A stretch of DNA of 64,000 bases from the NCBI RefSeq assembly GCF_002549775.1, contig NZ_NMTR01000017.1, positions 1 to 64,000 on the forward strand, written 5' to 3'. The translations under genes were made by a program, and so were the position numbers. Position 1 is the first letter of the stretch. Each line of letters opens with the position of its first letter. The notes beneath the pieces are model-generated. The model saw nothing but the letters and a program-made list of their open reading frames with translations, was not told the DNA's origin and did not search any database. This document shows, piece by piece, positions 42,992-51,055 of this stretch. This stretch comes from Faecalibacterium langellae. Lineage in GTDB: Bacteria; Bacillota; Clostridia; Oscillospirales; Ruminococcaceae.

Positions 42992-43116
42992 CTCGCCCTC
43001 TCCGTCACGGCTTGCGCCGTGCCACCTCTCCCAAGGGGAGAGGCAAGAGCGGTTCGGATGCGTCCTTGGCTCTCCCTCTGGGAGAGCTGCCGCCGTCAGG
43101 CGGCTGAGAGGGCGAG
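42992..43116 (+). repeat. Dispersed intergenic palindromic repeat between argB and argD
   Basis: It starts CTCGCCCTCTCCGTCACGG and ends GGCTGAGAGGGCGAG, with CTCTCCCAAGGGGAGAG and CTCTCCCTCTGGGAGAG hairpins inside. Confidence 0.8.
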
Positions 43117-43172
43117 GATGCTGCCGTGATGCAAGCAACTGCCTGTAATAGCATCAATAGGAGGTACCACCT

Positions 43173-44375
43173 ATGGATTCTGAAAAAGTCATCAAGCGGG
43201 ACAACGAATACGTCCTGCATACCTATGGCCGCAACCCCATCGTGCTGGAAAAGGGCCACGGCCTCCACGCTGAAGGCCCCGAGGGCCAGCAGTATCTGGA
43301 CTTCACCAGCGGCATCGGCGTCAACAGTCTGGGCTACTGTGATCTGGACTGGGCCGAGGCTGTGTCCCAGCAGGCCCACAAGCTGCAGCACACCTCCAAC
43401 CTCTACTACACTGCACCCTGCGGCAAGCTGGCCAAAAAGCTGTGCAAGCGCACCGGCATGAGCAAGGTCTTCTTCGGCAACTCCGGTGCCGAGGCCAACG
43501 AGGGCGCCATCAAGGCGGCCCGCAAGTACAGCGTGGACCACTACGGCAAGGACCGCACCACCGTCATCACGCTGGTGAACAGCTTCCACGGCCGCACCAT
43601 CGCCACCCTGACCGCCACCGGTCAGGAGGTATTCCACAACTACTTCGGACCCTTCAACGAGGGCTTCCTCTATGCGCCCGCGGGCGACATCGAAGCGCTG
43701 AAGGACCTGATCGACCGCCACACCTGCGCCGTGATGCTGGAGCTCATTCAGGGCGAGGGCGGCGTCATGGCGCTGGACCCGGATTATGTGCAGGCTGTGC
43801 GCGCCCTGTGCGACGAAAAGGACCTTGTGCTCATCGTGGACGAGGTGCAGACCGGCGTGGGCCGCACCGGCACCTTCCTGTGCTGTGAGCACTATAACCT
43901 CAAGCCCGACGTGGTCACACTGGCCAAGGGTCTGGGAGGCGGCCTGCCCATCGGTGCCGTGCTGATGAACGAAAAGGTGGCCGAGGGCATGGGCCCCGGC
44001 ACCCACGGCTCCACCTTCGGCGGCAACCCGGTGGTCTGCGCCGGCGCCAACGTGGTGGTGGACCGCATGGACCAGAGCTTCCTCGCCAACGTCAACGAGC
44101 GCGCCGTGCAGCTGCGTGCGGGCATTGCAAAGCTGCCCCACGTCAAGAGCATCTCCGGCATCGGCCTGATGGTGGGCATCGAGTTCTACGATGTCAAGGC
44201 CGCCGACGTGCTGGCTGCCTGCCGCGAAGCGGGCCTGCTGGTGCTGACGGCCAAGACCCGCCTGCGCCTGCTGCCGCCGCTGACCCTCAGCGAGCACGAT
44301 GTGGACATGGCGCTGGATATCCTGCGCGATGTGCTGACCAAGATGGAGCCGACGGCTCCGAAGGAGCAGGCATGA
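43173..44375 (+). CDS. argD: Acetylornithine aminotransferase
   Basis: This 400-residue class III PLP aminotransferase converts N-acetylglutamate semialdehyde to N-acetylornithine. It has FTSGIGVNSLGYCD, FFGNSGAEANEGAIKAARK, SFHGRTIATL, the metal/PLP-phosphate segment VDEVQTGVGRTG, and the PLP lysine in TLAKGLGGGLPIGA (about 251). GGAGGTACCACC precedes the ATG. It overlaps argF by 4 bases. Confidence 0.95.
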   Translation: MDSEKVIKRDNEYVLHTYGRNPIVLEKGHGLHAEGPEGQQYLDFTSGIGVNSLGYCDLDWAEAVSQQAHKLQHTSNLYYTAPCGKLAKKLCKRTGMSKVFFGNSGAEANEGAIKAARKYSVDHYGKDRTTVITLVNSFHGRTIATLTATGQEVFHNYFGPFNEGFLYAPAGDIEALKDLIDRHTCAVMLELIQGEGGVMALDPDYVQAVRALCDEKDLVLIVDEVQTGVGRTGTFLCCEHYNLKPDVVTLAKGLGGGLPIGAVLMNEKVAEGMGPGTHGSTFGGNPVVCAGANVVVDRMDQSFLANVNERAVQLRAGIAKLPHVKSISGIGLMVGIEFYDVKAADVLAACREAGLLVLTAKTRLRLLPPLTLSEHDVDMALDILRDVLTKMEPTAPKEQA

Positions 44376-45286
44376 AAAATCTGCTGAAAATGAGCGACCT
44401 CTCCCCTGCCGAGCTGACCCACATTCTGGATGTGGCCGATCAGCTCAAGGCACAGCAGAAGCTGGGCGGCACGGCCCCGCTGCTGGCGGGCAAAACGGTG
44501 GCTCTGATGTTCTCCAAGGCGTCCACCCGCACCCGCACCAGCTTTGAGGTGGGTGTGTACCAGCTGGGCGGTCTGGGCAACTACATGAACACCGCCGAGC
44601 TGCAGGCCGGGCGCGGCGAGCCGCTCAAGGACACCGCCCGGGTGCTGGGCCGCTATTACGACTGCGTGGTGTGGCGCACCTACCGCCAGAGCGATCTGGA
44701 AGAGTTTGCCGAGCTGGCCGGTGTGCCGGTGATCAACGGCCTCACCGACTACGCCCACCCCTGCCAGGTGCTGGCCGACCTGATGACCATCCGCGAGCGC
44801 CGGGGCACCCTTGCGGGCCGGAAGCTCTGCTTCATCGGCGACGGCAGCAGCATGGCCAACAGCCTGATCGTGGGCGGCCTGCTTGCCGGGATGCAGGTGA
44901 CCTGCGTCTGCCCGGAGAGCTACCGTCCGGCGGCAGACGTGCTGATGTTTGCCCACAAGTACGGCAGCGCGTTCCACCTGCTCAGTGACCCCGCCGAGGG
45001 CATCAAAGATGCCGACGTGGTGGCCACTTCGGTCTGGAACACCGCCAAGCCCGGCACCGCCGAGAGCGAGCAGCGCCTGCGGGATTTTGTGGGCTTCCAG
45101 CTCACGGGCAAGCTGCTGGAGGCCGCCAAGCCTGACGCGCTGGTGCTGCACTGCCTGCCCGCCCACCGCGGCGAAGAAATTTCGTCTGCCGTGTTTGAGC
45201 AGCACGCGCCGGAGATCTTCGACGAAGCCGAGAACCGCCTGCATGTGCAGAAGGCTGTGCTGGCCATCCTGCTGGCAAACAAATAA
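44372..45286 (+). CDS. argF: Ornithine carbamoyltransferase
   Basis: This 304-residue enzyme makes citrulline from ornithine and carbamoyl phosphate. The carbamoyl-phosphate loop is SKASTRTRTSFE, followed by HPCQVLADLMTI and the ornithine-binding segment VLHCLPAHRGEEI; EVGVYQLGG lies in the N-terminal domain. The arg cluster is therefore complete from acetylglutamate to arginine except for a separate N-acetylglutamate synthase. A terminator closes it. Confidence 0.95.
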   Translation: MKNLLKMSDLSPAELTHILDVADQLKAQQKLGGTAPLLAGKTVALMFSKASTRTRTSFEVGVYQLGGLGNYMNTAELQAGRGEPLKDTARVLGRYYDCVVWRTYRQSDLEEFAELAGVPVINGLTDYAHPCQVLADLMTIRERRGTLAGRKLCFIGDGSSMANSLIVGGLLAGMQVTCVCPESYRPAADVLMFAHKYGSAFHLLSDPAEGIKDADVVATSVWNTAKPGTAESEQRLRDFVGFQLTGKLLEAAKPDALVLHCLPAHRGEEISSAVFEQHAPEIFDEAENRLHVQKAVLAILLANK

Positions 45287-45297
45287 AAGCAAACAAC

Positions 45298-45335
45298 AAA
45301 GGCGTCTGCCGGACAAAACCGGCAGACGCCTTTCT
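45298..45335. terminator. Terminator between argF and the MATE gene
   Basis: A 15-bp perfect stem (45298-45312 with 45319-45333) is flanked by A and T runs, suitable for both convergent genes. Confidence 0.85.
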
Positions 45336-45347
45336 TTGTGCAGAAGT

Positions 45348-46715
45348 TCACACCCGCGCCGCACCCTTTTCCAGAATCTTATCGAACCGGGCAAAGAAGG
45401 TGATGGTGGTGATGGTGGCGGCCAGAATGTCGCTGACCGGCTCGGCCAGGAACACGCCGAACACGGCGTCCGGCAGAAGGTGCGGCAGAATGAAGATGAG
45501 CGGGATGAGCAGGATGATTTTGCGCAGGCAGGCCAGCAGCAGGCTGACTTTTGCCTGCCCCAGCGCCATAAAGCTCTGCTGGCAGCCGATCTGGAAGCCC
45601 ATGGCGAAAATGCCCGCCATGTAGATGCGCATGGCCCATGTGGTGTAGGCGATCAGCGCGGCGTCCGAGGTGAAGATGCCTGCCACCGCCCCCGGCAGCA
45701 GCATCATTGCCAGCCAGAACAGGCAGGTGTAGGCCCCGCACAACGTCAGCTGGAAGCGGAAGGCCTCTTTCACGCGCTCCTTTTTGCCCGCGCCGAAGTT
45801 GAAGCTCATCACCGGCTGGCCGCCCTGGCAGACGCCCTGAATGGGCAGGGTGCACAGCTGGGATGCACTGGTGATGACCGTCATGGCACCCACGGCAACG
45901 TCGCCGCCGTACCGCGCCAGACTGGAGCTGAAACTGATGGAAAGCAGGCTCTCGGTGGAGAGCATCACGAAGGACGAGATGCCCAGCGCCATCACCGGCA
46001 GGATGATCTGCCGTTCCGGCTTGAGAAAGTCCTTGCGCAGGTGCAGGATGGTCTTTTTGCCGGTGAGGAATTTCAGGATCCACACCGCGCCCACGGCCTG
46101 GCTGAGCACCGTGGCAATGGCCGCGCCCCGCACGCCCAGCCCGAACCCAAAGATCAGGATGGGGTCCAGAATGATGTTGATGACCGCACCAATGACCGTG
46201 GTGAGCATGCTGGTCCGGGCGAAGCCCTGGGTCGTGATGAAGGGGTTCATGCCCAGCACCACCAGCACGAACACCGAGCCCAGAATGTAGATGCGGCTGT
46301 AGGAAAGCGCATAAGGCAGGGTGGCGTCGCTGGCGCCGAACAGCCGCAGCAGCGCCGGGGCCCCCGCGTAAAAGCCGATGGTGAGCACCACCGCAAAGAA
46401 CAACAGCACGGTGAAGCTGTTGGAGATGATCTTCTCCGCCTGCTCCTTCTCGCCCTGCCCCAGCGCAATGGCGGTGCGCGGCGCGCCGCCCGCGCCCACC
46501 AGCATGGCGAAAGCGTTCAGCAGCATCAGGATGGGAGTGAACAGCCCCACGCCGGTCAGCGCCGCTGCGCCGATGCCCGCGATGTGCCCGATGTAAATGC
46601 GGTCCACGATGTTGTACAGCAGGTTCACCACCTGCGCCACCACGGCCGGGATCATCAGCTGCAGCATCAGCTTTTTCACGTTCCCGGTGCCCATATCCTG
46701 TTTTGTCTGTGCCAT
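45348..46715 (-). CDS. MATE-family multidrug efflux transporter
   Basis: This 455-residue membrane protein has about twelve helices in two homologous halves. The N-terminal region VKKLMLQLMIPAVVAQVVNL and VDRIYIGHIAGIGAAALTG is the MatE signature. It should export cationic drugs or metabolites by Na+ or H+ exchange. The start at 46715 (MAQTKQD) is chosen because AGAAGGAG lies 9 bases upstream; the first in-frame ATG at 46739 contains that ribosome site in its own codons. It is monocistronic, convergent with argF. Confidence 0.88.
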   Translation of the reverse strand: MAQTKQDMGTGNVKKLMLQLMIPAVVAQVVNLLYNIVDRIYIGHIAGIGAAALTGVGLFTPILMLLNAFAMLVGAGGAPRTAIALGQGEKEQAEKIISNSFTVLLFFAVVLTIGFYAGAPALLRLFGASDATLPYALSYSRIYILGSVFVLVVLGMNPFITTQGFARTSMLTTVIGAVINIILDPILIFGFGLGVRGAAIATVLSQAVGAVWILKFLTGKKTILHLRKDFLKPERQIILPVMALGISSFVMLSTESLLSISFSSSLARYGGDVAVGAMTVITSASQLCTLPIQGVCQGGQPVMSFNFGAGKKERVKEAFRFQLTLCGAYTCLFWLAMMLLPGAVAGIFTSDAALIAYTTWAMRIYMAGIFAMGFQIGCQQSFMALGQAKVSLLLACLRKIILLIPLIFILPHLLPDAVFGVFLAEPVSDILAATITTITFFARFDKILEKGAARV

Positions 46716-46895
46716 GGAATGTGTCTCCTTCTGCGTCATAGAATAAAAGAAAGGGCATCTGCCCTGTTTTGCCCATATACTTTATTATAAACGGACCCGG
46801 CGCAAAATGGTAGCACAAAATTGCAGTGGAAAAGGTTTTTTGCCCGCAGGGGCCAAAATTTCACAAAAAAGCTGTTCTCTGGCCGAAGAATATGG

Positions 46896-46901
46896 TATAA
46901 T
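46896..46901 (+). promoter_or_regulatory. -10 box of the DUF975 gene
   Basis: A perfect TATAAT lies 31 bp before the ATG at 46932, preceded by ATGG. The -35 region (TGTTCT at 46873) is poor, so the promoter may need an activator. Confidence 0.4.
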
Positions 46902-46931
46902 CATGAAAAATAGCCAAGGAGGGCGAATCAT

Positions 46932-47558
46932 ATGAATCGTGCGGATTTGAAACAGCGTGCAAAGGCACAGCTGGGCGGAAGTATTTTTGGGTCGGTGTGG
47001 CTGTATGCCGTGCTGGTCTTCTTCATCAATGCTCTGATCCAGTTGGTCGGCGGCCAGATCCCGCTGCTGGGCCGAGTGGTGGGCCTGCTGCTCACCGGCC
47101 CGCTGAGCTACGGCATCGCCAAGATGCTGCTCAAGCAGAGCCGGGACGGCCAGGCCATGAACGTTGCGGAGATGTTCGATGGCTTCAAGGATGACTTCGG
47201 AGGCAACTTCCTGCTGCACCTGCTGATGTCCATCTTCATCGCGCTGTGGTCTCTGCTGCTGGTAGTGCCCGGCATCATCAAGGCTCTGGGCTGGTCCATG
47301 GCCTACTACATCAAGGTCGAGCACCCGGAGTACACCTGGAAGCAGTGCCTGGATGCCAGCACTGCCCTGACCAACGGCCACAAGGGCGATCTGTTCGTGC
47401 TGCACCTGAGCTTCATCGGCTGGTACTTTGTGGGCTCGCTGTGCCTGGGCGTCGGCACCCTGTGGGTGATGCCCTATCATCAGGCGACCCTGACCCAGTG
47501 CTACCACTGGCTGAAGTCCCAGCAGTACAGCACCTACCGTCCCGGCGGCGCTGTCTGA
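46932..47558 (+). CDS. DUF975-family membrane protein
   Basis: This 208-residue protein starts MNRADLKQRAKAQLGG, the DUF975 N-terminal signature, and has about four hydrophobic helices (GSVWLYAVLVFFINALIQLV, LLMSIFIALWSLLLVVPG, FVLHLSFIGWYFVGSLCLG). The P-G-I-I-K and Y-x-x-A-T-L segments are conserved in the family, whose role is unknown but membrane-related. It has a strong GGAGGG site and ends in a terminator. Confidence 0.85.
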   Translation: MNRADLKQRAKAQLGGSIFGSVWLYAVLVFFINALIQLVGGQIPLLGRVVGLLLTGPLSYGIAKMLLKQSRDGQAMNVAEMFDGFKDDFGGNFLLHLLMSIFIALWSLLLVVPGIIKALGWSMAYYIKVEHPEYTWKQCLDASTALTNGHKGDLFVLHLSFIGWYFVGSLCLGVGTLWVMPYHQATLTQCYHWLKSQQYSTYRPGGAV

Positions 47559-47588
47559 GCGAAGACCTGAGAACAAAAAAGCAAAGTG

Positions 47589-47626
47589 AAATGCCGCTGC
47601 AGCCCACACGCCGCAGCGGCATTTTT
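47589..47626 (+). terminator. Terminator of the DUF975 gene
   Basis: AAATGCCGCTGC (47589-47600) pairs with GCAGCGGCATTT (47613-47624), followed by TT. Confidence 0.75.
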
Positions 47627-47661
47627 GCGCCCCGGCCCACCCGGCGCGCAGCAAAAAACGG

Positions 47662-47690
47662 TTGACGGGACCTGCCTTTTTTGCTATACT
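47662..47690 (+). promoter_or_regulatory. Promoter of the tRNA-Ser gene
   Basis: TTGACG (47662-47667) and TATACT (47685-47690) have 17-bp spacing, 16 bp before the mature tRNA 5' end. Confidence 0.75.
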
Positions 47691-47706
47691 GTAAAAGCTA
47701 CAATAT

Positions 47707-47797
47707 GGAGATGTATCGAAGTGGTCGTAACGAGAACGACTCGAAATCGTTTTGTCCTTAATCGGGCACGTGGGTTCGAATCCCACCATCTCCGCCA
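47707..47797 (+). tRNA. tRNA-Ser (anticodon CGA)
   Basis: The acceptor arm GGAGATG pairs with CATCTCC, followed by discriminator G and an encoded CCA (47795-47797). The anticodon stem is AACGA/TCGTT (47735-47751) around loop CTCGAAA, giving anticodon CGA at 47742-47744, which reads UCG serine codons. The variable arm is long, as in class II tRNA-Ser, and the T arm GTGGGTTCGAATCCCAC is canonical. The 3' half is copied at 62814-62873, and the tRNA end is copied again in each 164-bp repeat, marking it as an integration target. Confidence 0.93.
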
Positions 47798-47963
47798 GAG
47801 CCGTCAGCGTGAAGAAAAGCGCTGGCGGTTTTCTTTTTGCACAGTGTAGTGAAGTTGCTGGTGGGATGAGAACAGCCCGTGCCCGGCGCTTTGCGTCCCG
47901 CCGGGCAAAAACAGCCCAGTGGGCTGTTTTTAGGGCGCGGGAGAACCCACCATCTCCGCCAGA
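47738..47963 (+). repeat. Left direct repeat of the island (attL side)
   Basis: These 226 bp match 62814-63039 with a single difference (T at 47762, C at 62838). They contain the tRNA 3' half, a terminator (stem 47801-47828, then T residues), the palindrome AACAGCCCAGTGGGCTGTT, and a second copy of the tRNA end ACCATCTCCGCCAG at 47949-47962. The distance between the two repeats is 15,076 bp. Confidence 0.85.
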
Positions 47964-47997
47964 AGTCGCAGATTCAAACGAATCTGCGACTTTTTCT
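47963..47997. terminator. Terminator at the left island edge
   Basis: AAGTCGCAGATTC (47963-47975) pairs with GAATCTGCGACTT (47980-47992), followed by T residues. It is the first sequence of the island after the left repeat and insulates the tRNA from the integrase gene. Confidence 0.7.
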
Positions 47998-48069
47998 TTT
48001 GCGTCAAGCAGAGAAAGGCCGCTTTTGCCTCATCACAGTATGCTTTATACACGAACGATAAATCCATAA

Positions 48070-49317
48070 TTATTTGGGGAACTTGGATTCTCCCAAAAGG
48101 TTCGCAATGACCCCAGCAGACCCCTGTTTGCTCTTGTAATCGAGATGTGCGTAGATGTCAGCGGTGGTAGAAAAGGTGCTGTGCCCCAGCCATTCCTGAA
48201 CCTGCTTCATAGATACGCCGTTCATCACCATCAGGCTGGCGCAGCTGTGGCGCAGATCGTGGAAACGGATGTGCTTCAGCCCGTACTTGGTCAGCAACCA
48301 GTCGAAGTGCTCCGTCACGAAGTTCGGGCGGATCAGCTTGCCTTCCTGATCGGTGCAGACGAAATCCAGATACTCAGTGCTGTAGCTCTTCTTGAACAGC
48401 TTGCGGTAAAGCTGCTGCTTTTCCTTCTGCTTCAGAAGTTCTTCTTCCACAGCCGGGATCAGCGGCAGGGTGCGGCAGCTGGTCTTGTTCTTCATCACAT
48501 CGCTGACCACAGGAACGTACTTGCCGTTCACCAACTGTTCCGTCACCTTGTGATTGATGGTGATGGACTTGCGCTCAAAGTCGATAGACGACCACTTCAA
48601 CCCCAGCACCTCGCTGCGGCGCAGACCGTAGTAGGCCGTGATGAGGATGCACAGATGCAGGGGGTCATCCTGCGATACTTCAAGCAGCTGCTGGACTTCA
48701 TCCTTGGAGTAGAAGTTGGGACGGAAGCTGTTCTTCTTCGGGCGGTCAACTTTCAGCATCGGGTTGGTTTCCAGATAATCCTTGCGGACGGCATCCTTGA
48801 ACGCTTTGCCGAAGATGGCGTGGTAGTGAATGACCGTGTTGGTAGTGTAGCCCTCCAGCAAGATCTTCTCCTGAAACTCATCCAGCACCTGCGGTGTGAC
48901 CTCGCACAGCTTCAAGCCCAGCGGTTCAAAATACTGCGTGATACGCCCGGTGATCATCCGATTGTAGCTGATAAAGGTTGCAGGCTGAATGGATGCCTTA
49001 TGGACTTGCACCCACTCGTTGAGATAGTCCAGAAACAGCATCTCCGACTTGTTGACGGGTTGGAGGGGCAGCGGCAGGGGCTTGGCGGTTTTAGCATCTA
49101 CTTTTTCGTAGGCTCCGCCCCGCCCTGTGGGCAGCTCCCCAGTCTCATCATAGTGGAGCAATACTTCCCGGAGCATGGATTCCGCCTTGCGCTTGTTGCC
49201 CTGGACGGTCAGACCTGTGGAGATCCACTTGATCTTCCGCTTACCGTTGGCATCATAAAGATTGACCACGAAATAGAAACGTCCATTTTTCTCTTGGACA
49301 GACCCTGTAGTTTTCAT
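48070..49317 (-). CDS. int: Tyrosine recombinase (phage/ICE-type integrase)
   Basis: This 415-residue integrase has an N-terminal AP2-like arm-binding domain, SAM-like core binding (ATFISYNRMITGRITQYF), and a catalytic domain with YYGLRRSEVLGLKW (first Arg), HDLRHSCASL (His-x-x-Arg), LGHSTFSTTADIYAHL (second His and the nucleophile Tyr). AAAGGAGG precedes two adjacent ATGs; the second, at 49317, has better spacing. Its 3' end faces the tRNA, as usual for tRNA-targeting integrases. It follows the excisionase gene. Confidence 0.93.
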   Translation of the reverse strand: MKTTGSVQEKNGRFYFVVNLYDANGKRKIKWISTGLTVQGNKRKAESMLREVLLHYDETGELPTGRGGAYEKVDAKTAKPLPLPLQPVNKSEMLFLDYLNEWVQVHKASIQPATFISYNRMITGRITQYFEPLGLKLCEVTPQVLDEFQEKILLEGYTTNTVIHYHAIFGKAFKDAVRKDYLETNPMLKVDRPKKNSFRPNFYSKDEVQQLLEVSQDDPLHLCILITAYYGLRRSEVLGLKWSSIDFERKSITINHKVTEQLVNGKYVPVVSDVMKNKTSCRTLPLIPAVEEELLKQKEKQQLYRKLFKKSYSTEYLDFVCTDQEGKLIRPNFVTEHFDWLLTKYGLKHIRFHDLRHSCASLMVMNGVSMKQVQEWLGHSTFSTTADIYAHLDYKSKQGSAGVIANLLGESKFPK

Positions 49318-49334
49318 CATAAACCTCCTTTGGG

Positions 49335-49610
49335 TCAACAGGCGTGCTGTCCGTTGCTGCACCCACAGCATACCACATCCAGCGGCGGATTTCCAGCCGG
49401 GAAGGTGCTCTGTCCGGTGAGCAGGAACTCAATCACGCTCAGCTTCGGGATACGGTAGGTACGGCCGATTTTAAGCGCAAACAGGCGGCGGGAACGGATC
49501 AGTTCCCCGACCGTGTGGCGGTTCAGACCAAGCATCTCCGCAGCCTGCTGAAGGCTGACGGCATCGGGGTAGCCGGGAAACATCTGGGAATAGGCATTGT
49601 TAAACTTCAT
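49335..49610 (-). CDS. xis: Excisionase-like helix-turn-helix protein
   Basis: This 91-residue protein has a winged-helix MerR/excisionase domain: VSLQQAAEMLGLNRHTVGEL followed by IRSRRLFALKIGRTYRIP. Such proteins bind near the attachment site and direct the integrase toward excision. The C-terminal 20 residues are Cys-rich and may be spurious. The ATG at 49610 is preferred to the GTG at 49616, which overlaps the ribosome site. It overlaps the upstream 58-residue ORF by ATGA and is 17 bp from the integrase. Confidence 0.8.
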   Translation of the reverse strand: MKFNNAYSQMFPGYPDAVSLQQAAEMLGLNRHTVGELIRSRRLFALKIGRTYRIPKLSVIEFLLTGQSTFPAGNPPLDVVCCGCSNGQHAC

Positions 49611-49783
49611 AGGCACTCCTTCAGCATAAGTAGTCTAAGGTCAAAAAGTGTGTTACCTGCGGTTATATCCTTTGCAGCAAAGCTGCGGTCAGGTGGCAAT
49701 GTAAAGAGAGCTGGCAGTAGTTCCAACTCCCCCATCGCAGATAAGTTCAAACCCGTCTGCGTTAATAAGTTAAGGTCTCCCAT
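49607..49783 (-). CDS. Small ORF coupled to the excisionase gene
   Basis: A 58-residue frame begins at ATG 49783 with AGGA 5-9 bases upstream and reads MGDLNLLTQTGLNLSAMGEL onward. It ends TGA in a 4-base overlap with the excisionase ATG (49607-49610). The exact coupling and the good ribosome site suggest it is translated, either as a leader that controls excisionase translation or as a small directionality protein. I do not recognise a family. Confidence 0.5.
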   Translation of the reverse strand: MGDLNLLTQTGLNLSAMGELELLPALFTLPPDRSFAAKDITAGNTLFDLRLLMLKECL

Positions 49784-49815
49784 ATTGGTCCTCGACTTCC
49801 CTAGGAGTGGGGAAT

Positions 49816-49919
49816 CGTCCGGCGGCGGGCTTGCACCGCACCATTGGCATTTCAGCCACCCCGTCTTCGTTATGACCGGGCTGCGAGTTACAGAAGTACC
49901 TTTTGTGAAGTACCGGACG
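49816..49919 (-). ncRNA. Structured leader upstream of the small ORF-xis-int operon
   Basis: On the minus strand CGTCCGG (49919-49913) and CCGGACG (49822-49816) form a perfect closing stem. Inside are hairpins such as GTACTTCACAAAAGGTAC, TGGCTGAAATGCCA and GGTGCGGTGCAAGCCCGCC. Another stem, TTCCCCACTCCTAGGGAA, follows before the ATG at 49783. The arrangement of several helices closed by one stem looks like a riboswitch-type or other cis-regulatory RNA. I cannot match it to a known class. Confidence 0.4.
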
Positions 49920-49991
49920 ATTGAACTATTCTGTTTTCAAAGGACGGAGTTTTATAGAAAATCTTCGGAATTTGAGGCTTCCGAAAAATTG

Positions 49992-50489
49992 TCCCTCTAC
50001 TTACGAGCCATCGAAAACGGCCAAAAAGTAGCCCGAAAAAGAAATTTGTTGAAAAGTTTTTGGAAAATATAGTTGAAGTGGCTGCTTGATTAAAATAACA
50101 TTGATCCATGGGCGACCGATGGAGGACGGAACTTTGCAACATTGGCAGTGTCTGAAGTTGAAAGTGGTCTTGAAAAAGATGCCCTACACTTGGTAGGCGT
50201 CGAGAACGCCTGTTTCATAGCATCGAAGGGGAAATTATAATTGAATTGTAATTCTTGAAGCCGAATCTCCACTTTTGAAAAAGTCCTCTCACTTGGTAGC
50301 CGACGAAAAAGGGCAAAAGACAACCATGTTTTTGAGAATTAACAAAAAGGTCACAAACGACTGACCTTCAAAGAAGCGTTTCTACTATTAACAGAAAAAG
50401 CGGCCTAAAATGGGGGGTGTTGACGTTGATTTTTTTGCCTTCATTGAAGGTTGAGAGCGTTCCCTCACTTGGTAGGCATCGAGAAAGGC
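49992..50489 (+). repeat. Four iteron-like repeats
   Basis: Copies of a 28-30 bp unit resembling CCCTCACTTGGTAGGCATCG lie at 49993, 50182, 50285 and 50462; the last three are closest. Each is preceded by a TTGAAAAAG-like word, and the last two are followed by GACAACC and then ATTAACA. The block 49920-50557 has no gene. Irregularly spaced direct repeats fit a replication-initiator or relaxase binding region or an arm-site cluster for the integrase. Confidence 0.5.
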
Positions 50490-50557
50490 TCGTTGACAAC
50501 CTTTATTTTGAAAATTAACAGAAAGTTAACAAAACAAGATGCGCTGAACAAGAAACA

Positions 50558-50592
50558 ACCGCCGCTCACTCCGGGAAAGAGTGAGTGGCGGT
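50558..50592 (-). terminator. Terminator of the YaiI-type gene
   Basis: A 14-bp stem with one wobble pair (50558-50571 and 50579-50592) lies 29 bp after the minus-strand stop at 50621, with a T-rich run on that strand. Confidence 0.65.
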
Positions 50593-50620
50593 TGCAATAT
50601 CAAATTTTTGATTCAGAAAA

Positions 50621-51055
50621 TCAGACGCTCGCTAAAATATCTGTCAGTGTGGCGACAAATGCTTCATCCTGCTCCTTCGTCCGCTTTGGGCTCCCCTTGG
50701 GGTGCTTTCCGGCACGGAGGAGCTTTTTGTTTTCATAACGCCGCAACAGGAGAGCGTCTATATTATCAGCGGTGTATTCCAGACCATTCTGGTTCAGCAC
50801 CCGGGCGCACTTGGCAAGGCACATACTCGCCAGCCCGTAGTCCTGCGTCACAACCACATCTCCCGGTTTTACCCGGTTGACGAGAGCAAAATCCACGCTG
50901 TCCGCTCCTTTGTCGAACACCAGCGTCTGCGCACCTTCCCGCTCAATCTGGTGAGCGGTGTCGCACAGGATGATGACCGGAACGACAAACCGCTTTGCAA
51001 TCTGCAAAGTCAGATCGACGACCGGACAACCGTCTGCATCAATCAAAATGGTCAT
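50621..51055 (-). CDS. YaiI/YqxD (DUF188) family protein
   Basis: This 144-residue PIN-like-fold protein begins TILIDADGCPVVDLTLQIA and continues with PVIILCDTAH, DKGADSVDFALVNRV and DVVVTQDYGLASM, all signatures of the UPF0178/YaiI family. The acidic residues in DADGC, DSVDF and TQDYG resemble a PIN-nuclease site, but activity is unproven in the family. The start at 51055 has GGAGG upstream and overlaps the esterase stop by ATGA. Confidence 0.85.
   Translation of the reverse strand: MTILIDADGCPVVDLTLQIAKRFVVPVIILCDTAHQIEREGAQTLVFDKGADSVDFALVNRVKPGDVVVTQDYGLASMCLAKCARVLNQNGLEYTADNIDALLLRRYENKKLLRAGKHPKGSPKRTKEQDEAFVATLTDILASV

Noticed and set aside
47752-48069. Plus-strand frames over the tRNA and 164-bp unit
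   Set aside because: They overlap the tRNA and repeats, and their near-identical copy at 62729-63052 is explained by the repeat itself.
49344-50072. Plus-strand open frame over the excisionase and leader
   Set aside because: It runs opposite to the excisionase, the 58-residue ORF and the structured leader, with no domain and no ribosome site.
49992-50489. CRISPR or retron non-coding locus
   Set aside because: The four units are degenerate and irregularly spaced, and no cas gene or reverse transcriptase is in the island.
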